NCBI RefSeq assembly: GCF_005870035.1
Contig: NZ_SWJG01000012.1
Coordinates: 1 to 64,000, forward strand
DNA length: 64,000 nucleotides
Direction of reading: 5' to 3'
Origin: Spirosoma lacussanchae
GTDB lineage: Bacteria > Bacteroidota > Bacteroidia > Cytophagales > Spirosomataceae
Under the pieces are notes generated by a model. It ran no database searches. It was not told the origin of the DNA and worked only from the letters and a program-made list of their open reading frames with translations. Position numbers and translations under genes: made by a program. Shown here piece after piece: positions 61,347 to 64,000 of the stretch. The stretch's first letter is position 1, and the number at the start of each line of letters is the position of its first letter.

Positions 61347-61628
61347 TTACGGAGTAGTTGGTTCGGGTAACGGCATGTTTTGTTGCTCGAGCCAGGCTCG
61401 TTTATAGACAGCGAAACAAAGGCTGAATACCTGTTCGGGTGGTAGTTCGAGGAACATGGCCAGTTCGCCTATTTCGTTGAGACTCAGATTACGCAGGTGA
61501 TTCTGTTTGGTTTTATACCAATTGTTGTAGGACATCTTCATAACCTCGGCGATTTTGCCTTGTTTGATGCCACGAAATTCAAAAAGGCCGTAGATGTCTT
61601 CGTAAAGAAGTTTGGGTTTCTGTTCCAT
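61347..61628 (-). CDS. Small XRE-like helix-turn-helix protein
   Basis: The 93-residue protein carries a helix-turn-helix pattern (YGLFEFRGIKQGKIAEVMKM, SYNNWYKTKQNHLRNLSLNE) like XRE regulators, followed by ELAMFLELPPEQVFSL. It could regulate the leading-region genes transcribed in the same direction; no target is proven. Confidence 0.7.
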   Translation of the reverse strand: MEQKPKLLYEDIYGLFEFRGIKQGKIAEVMKMSYNNWYKTKQNHLRNLSLNEIGELAMFLELPPEQVFSLCFAVYKRAWLEQQNMPLPEPTTP

Positions 61629-61721
61629 ACTTGCAGGGCAGAGGGCTTACTTATCAAGCCCCTGCGGTGCAAATAAGAGTATTTTCGACGGTTGTTACTA
61701 CTATATTGAATATTTTTTTGT

Positions 61722-62222
61722 TTAATTTTTTATGTATTTATCCTCGTCCCCTTTCGCAATTGGGAAACCTAAATCCTCCACCAACCGGCAGAAGCCGGGA
61801 GTGTAATAATGTTTCCCAGCGAATACAGCCCGGAGCAGCCGCACCATTTCCTCTTCGGAGTCAGTAGCGGAAGAGTACCCTGCCAGATCACTGTTGAAGG
61901 TGTGGATGAACTTTCCCAGGTCGGGCTGATCAAAGTAGACAACTGGGGCGAACAGAGGATTTTGCTCTCTGTACTGCCGAATCTGAAAGATGGTGTCATG
62001 CGTGAGGACACTTACATCCGCCAGCAACACCAGCCGCTTTGGCAGAATACAGCCTGTTTTACCGGCATTGCGCCTAAATGTTTCCCAATCGGCCACCTGA
62101 CGGAATCGCCATGCGCTGATATTTTGATCAGATTTAGTAAGAGGTATTGCAGGCCAAACAGCACTAATTGAAGGACCGACTAGCCAAGCATCCTGGGTAC
62201 GTGTAAATAAATTACTGCACAT
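61722..62222 (-). CDS. Degenerate receiver-like protein
   Basis: The 166-residue protein resembles a response-regulator receiver: RLVLLADVSVLTHDTIFQIR for the beta3/phosphorylation region, PLFAPVVYFDQPDLGKFIHT, and EEEMVRLLRAVFAGKHYYTP, the usual receiver end before a LuxR domain. The acidic cluster and the output domain are absent. It may be a decayed or phosphorylation-independent regulator. Confidence 0.55.
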   Translation of the reverse strand: MCSNLFTRTQDAWLVGPSISAVWPAIPLTKSDQNISAWRFRQVADWETFRRNAGKTGCILPKRLVLLADVSVLTHDTIFQIRQYREQNPLFAPVVYFDQPDLGKFIHTFNSDLAGYSSATDSEEEMVRLLRAVFAGKHYYTPGFCRLVEDLGFPIAKGDEDKYIKN

Positions 62223-62332
62223 GTTAGGGTAGTATGGCTGCGCTTTTTGACTTCACCCATCGGTTAGGCCGTGCATCCATATCTCAAAAAAACAGGCTGG
62301 AGCGGTGCCCCCCAACCTGAATTCGATTAACC

Positions 62333-62455
62333 CTATTGTGTTTTCGACCAATCGGCGAAGTTGCGTTCCTGTTCGGTGAGTTTGTGGGAGTGTTGTAAAT
62401 CCGGTTTACCAAGCGTACCGAAACAATTACTCCATTTTTTTAGGACGAGACACCG
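62333..62455 (-). pseudogene. Possible gene remnant
   Basis: A minus-strand frame without a start reads LKKWSNCFGTLGKPDLQHSH then KLTEQERNFADWSKTQ and stops at 62333. The composition looks like a true C terminus. An ATG lies in a neighbouring frame just upstream (AAAAAATGGAG), as if a one-base change had split it from the frame. Too short to assign. Confidence 0.3.
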
Positions 62456-62457
62456 CT

Positions 62458-63708
62458 TTACACCACTCGTGCAATTTTCTCCAGTACTCTATGATCGTCG
62501 CCAAAGCGACACAAGGCATCGCAGTGGGTGCGTAACTCGGACATCAATAGGTAGCGGATTGGCGTGTTGGTTTGCCTGATAGAAGGCCGGGTTAGCTGCA
62601 TCTCCACCTCTTTGCGTCGGCTGTCGGGAACGACCAGATAGAGCGTTGTGGCGTGGTCTGGCAGCGAACAGGTTAGATCGGTTAGGCGCAGGATACCTGA
62701 GTAAATCGACGTACTTTTTTCCACCTCAAAAGCGCATACCAGCCGACCAGTACCCTTCTCCAGCCAAACTACGTCAATCAGGGCAATGGTTTGGGCGGTT
62801 TCGGGCGCAACGGGCAGGGCGGGTAAGCTGGGCAAACTCACAAACGAAAAGGCGTGACCGTTGTACTGGCGAGACAAATCATTACGCGCCACGGCTACAT
62901 CATAGCCCAACGCCCGGCCAATCGTCAACAAATGGTGTTGCATCTCTGAGTGCGTTTGCTCTTCCTGCTGATCATAGACGACTTCCTTGTGCCGTTTCGA
63001 TAGTTGTTTTTGCACTTTCTCGCGTTCACTTTCCGGCTGTTCCCCAATGCCCGGAACCAATAGATTGCCCGCTCCAATCTCAAACAGTAACCCAGCCAAT
63101 GCGCCCAAATCGTTGGACAGCAATTGCCGGTATTCATGGTTGACGGCTATCATTTTCTCCCGGATCGCCAGATACTCCGACCACGAGCCGAGCTTTCTGC
63201 GCTCGCTGAACAATCGATTATACCCGTTTATGATCGCGGTATTGAATGGAGGCACCCAGGTCGGATGCAAAAAATAGAGGATGCTGGCTACGGCGGGGCC
63301 AAGCCCCTTGATTTTATAACTGTCTAATCGGCTAATCTCCGCGACCACGGTTTCGGGTTTAGTCGCTTTTAGACAGCACGCCAAAAACTGCCCGAAGTAT
63401 CGTTTATGGTCCTGATTTTCGTAAATATCAGGAATCCGCAGCTTGGGTTTCCAGTAAAACGGGTGCGATGCCCCCTCAAATACCTGTTTCTGCTCCGTGA
63501 TGCAGGTGAGCACAAATTCCAGCGAACTTCCCTTGAAATCATTCGGGAACGATCCGTCTTTGATATCACTAATCACCTGCAACACGCCCCGCCGAATGGA
63601 GCGAAACGCCTTCAGCCGATCCTCATTATGCAAAAACCAGGAGTGATACGTGAGGTCTGGATTTTGTTTGTACTCGTTAATCAGGTTTGTTAAGGTAGTT
63701 GTGTGCAT
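62458..63708 (-). CDS. Putative HhH and PD-(D/E)XK nuclease-like protein
   Basis: From ATG 63708 the protein has 416 residues (a start at 63744 adds 12). The N-terminal 170 residues contain a glycosylase-like helix-hairpin-helix (YKIKGLGPAVASILYFLHPT). The middle has a charged linker (QLSKRHKEVVYDQQEEQTHS), and the C-terminal domain has IALIDVVWLE and LVCAFEVEKSTSIYSGILRL, a PD-(D/E)XK-like D...E-x-E/K arrangement. It may be a restriction-type or defence nuclease; substrate unknown. Confidence 0.65.
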   Translation of the reverse strand: MHTTTLTNLINEYKQNPDLTYHSWFLHNEDRLKAFRSIRRGVLQVISDIKDGSFPNDFKGSSLEFVLTCITEQKQVFEGASHPFYWKPKLRIPDIYENQDHKRYFGQFLACCLKATKPETVVAEISRLDSYKIKGLGPAVASILYFLHPTWVPPFNTAIINGYNRLFSERRKLGSWSEYLAIREKMIAVNHEYRQLLSNDLGALAGLLFEIGAGNLLVPGIGEQPESEREKVQKQLSKRHKEVVYDQQEEQTHSEMQHHLLTIGRALGYDVAVARNDLSRQYNGHAFSFVSLPSLPALPVAPETAQTIALIDVVWLEKGTGRLVCAFEVEKSTSIYSGILRLTDLTCSLPDHATTLYLVVPDSRRKEVEMQLTRPSIRQTNTPIRYLLMSELRTHCDALCRFGDDHRVLEKIARVV

Positions 63709-63803
63709 ACGTTTGTTACCCTTAGAGCAGGGAGGATAAAGCATGGGCTAAAGTAACCCAAAAATTCTGTAAGGCAGACGAAGAATCTTGCAATAACCCC
63801 ATG

Positions 63804-63831
63804 TACTCTATTTTAGTTATAGAATAGAGTA
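63804..63831 (+). promoter_or_regulatory. 9-bp inverted repeat with iteron-like half sites
   Basis: TACTCTATT (63804-63812) and AATAGAGTA (63823-63831) are exact complements around 10 bases, about 50 bases upstream of the lipoprotein ATG. The half sites match the iteron-related palindrome at 5764-5801. Confidence 0.5.
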
Positions 63832-63878
63832 ACAGGTAACTACTCAACATTTACCGCTTCGGCGGTTCTATCAACGGA

Positions 63879-64000
63879 ATGAAAACAACCAACATCGAAA
63901 ATTTGGCGGTGACATTGTCCCGATCAACTGGATTAGCTATAGCGATTGGCCTCATCCTCAGCGGGTGCACCAACGACGATGGGCTTCAGCCGCAGGCCCA
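63879..64000 (+). CDS. Lipoprotein, N-terminal part (runs off the window)
   Basis: ATG 63879 starts MKTTNIENLAVTLSRSTGLA followed by IAIGLILSGC, a lipoprotein signal with lipobox LSGC and then acidic TNDDG. Forty residues are visible and the rest lies outside. Only an outer- or inner-membrane lipoprotein can be stated. Confidence 0.65.
   Translation, partial: MKTTNIENLAVTLSRSTGLAIAIGLILSGCTNDDGLQPQA

Overview
The window looks like most of a large conjugative plasmid (or plasmid-like contig) from a Bacteroidota bacterium, probably Cytophagales. The evidence is a Bacteroidota-type tra set (TraE to TraO, the TraA/DUF3408 pair, a MobA/MobC-type relaxase pair and a YWFCY-like coupling protein), promoter -7 boxes of the form TAnnTTTG, and a roughly 50-55% GC coding style. 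Genus is inference only. No rRNA, tRNA or CRISPR array was seen.

Layout. (1) 0-5.8 kb: a minus-strand cluster of secreted protein, LytS-type histidine kinase, LytTR regulator, a possible 39-residue peptide and a full-length LanB-type dehydratase. (2) 5.9-8.8 kb: replication, with two perfect DnaA boxes, seven 21-bp iterons, an AT-rich stretch and a Rep_3 initiator. (3) 8.9-24.6 kb: a defence/stability island with a tyrosine recombinase, an MmeI-like restriction-methylation gene broken by a frameshift beside a perfect 35-bp inverted repeat, a CoiA-like gene whose second half is read in two frames, an S-4TM/CD-NTase (CBASS) pair transcribed together with an AAA ATPase/subtilase (IetAS-like) pair, and an AbiE toxin-antitoxin pair. 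(4) 24.6-25.6 kb: ParA plus a ribbon-helix-helix partner with a nearby palindrome. (5) 26.5-37.6 kb: the mating-pair tra operon, with three TraE-like proteins. (6) 37.7-40.8 kb: a cassette with a DUF4041/T5orf172-like protein. (7) 40.9-44.4 kb: relaxase, MobC, probable oriT and TraA/DUF3408. (8) 44.4-61.6 kb: a probable leading region with two tandem structured elements, a 1720-residue methylase-helicase, a RecE-like nuclease, a Toprim primase, a DUF932 protein and the coupling protein; several genes here share a repeated two-box upstream module. (9) 61.7-64 kb: a degenerate receiver, an HhH/PD-(D/E)XK-like protein and the start of a lipoprotein.

How it fits together: Rep acts at the iteron origin, ParA/RHH partitions the plasmid, MobA/MobC nick at oriT, the coupling protein feeds the TraE-O channel, and leading-region genes probably convert and protect the incoming strand. 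The defence island and AbiE benefit the host and retain the plasmid. The most unusual features are the dual-frame overlap at 16.1-17.0 kb, the paired structured elements at 44.5-44.8 kb, the repeated upstream modules, the iteron-like copies inside tra genes, and the four-gene IetAS-CBASS operon.
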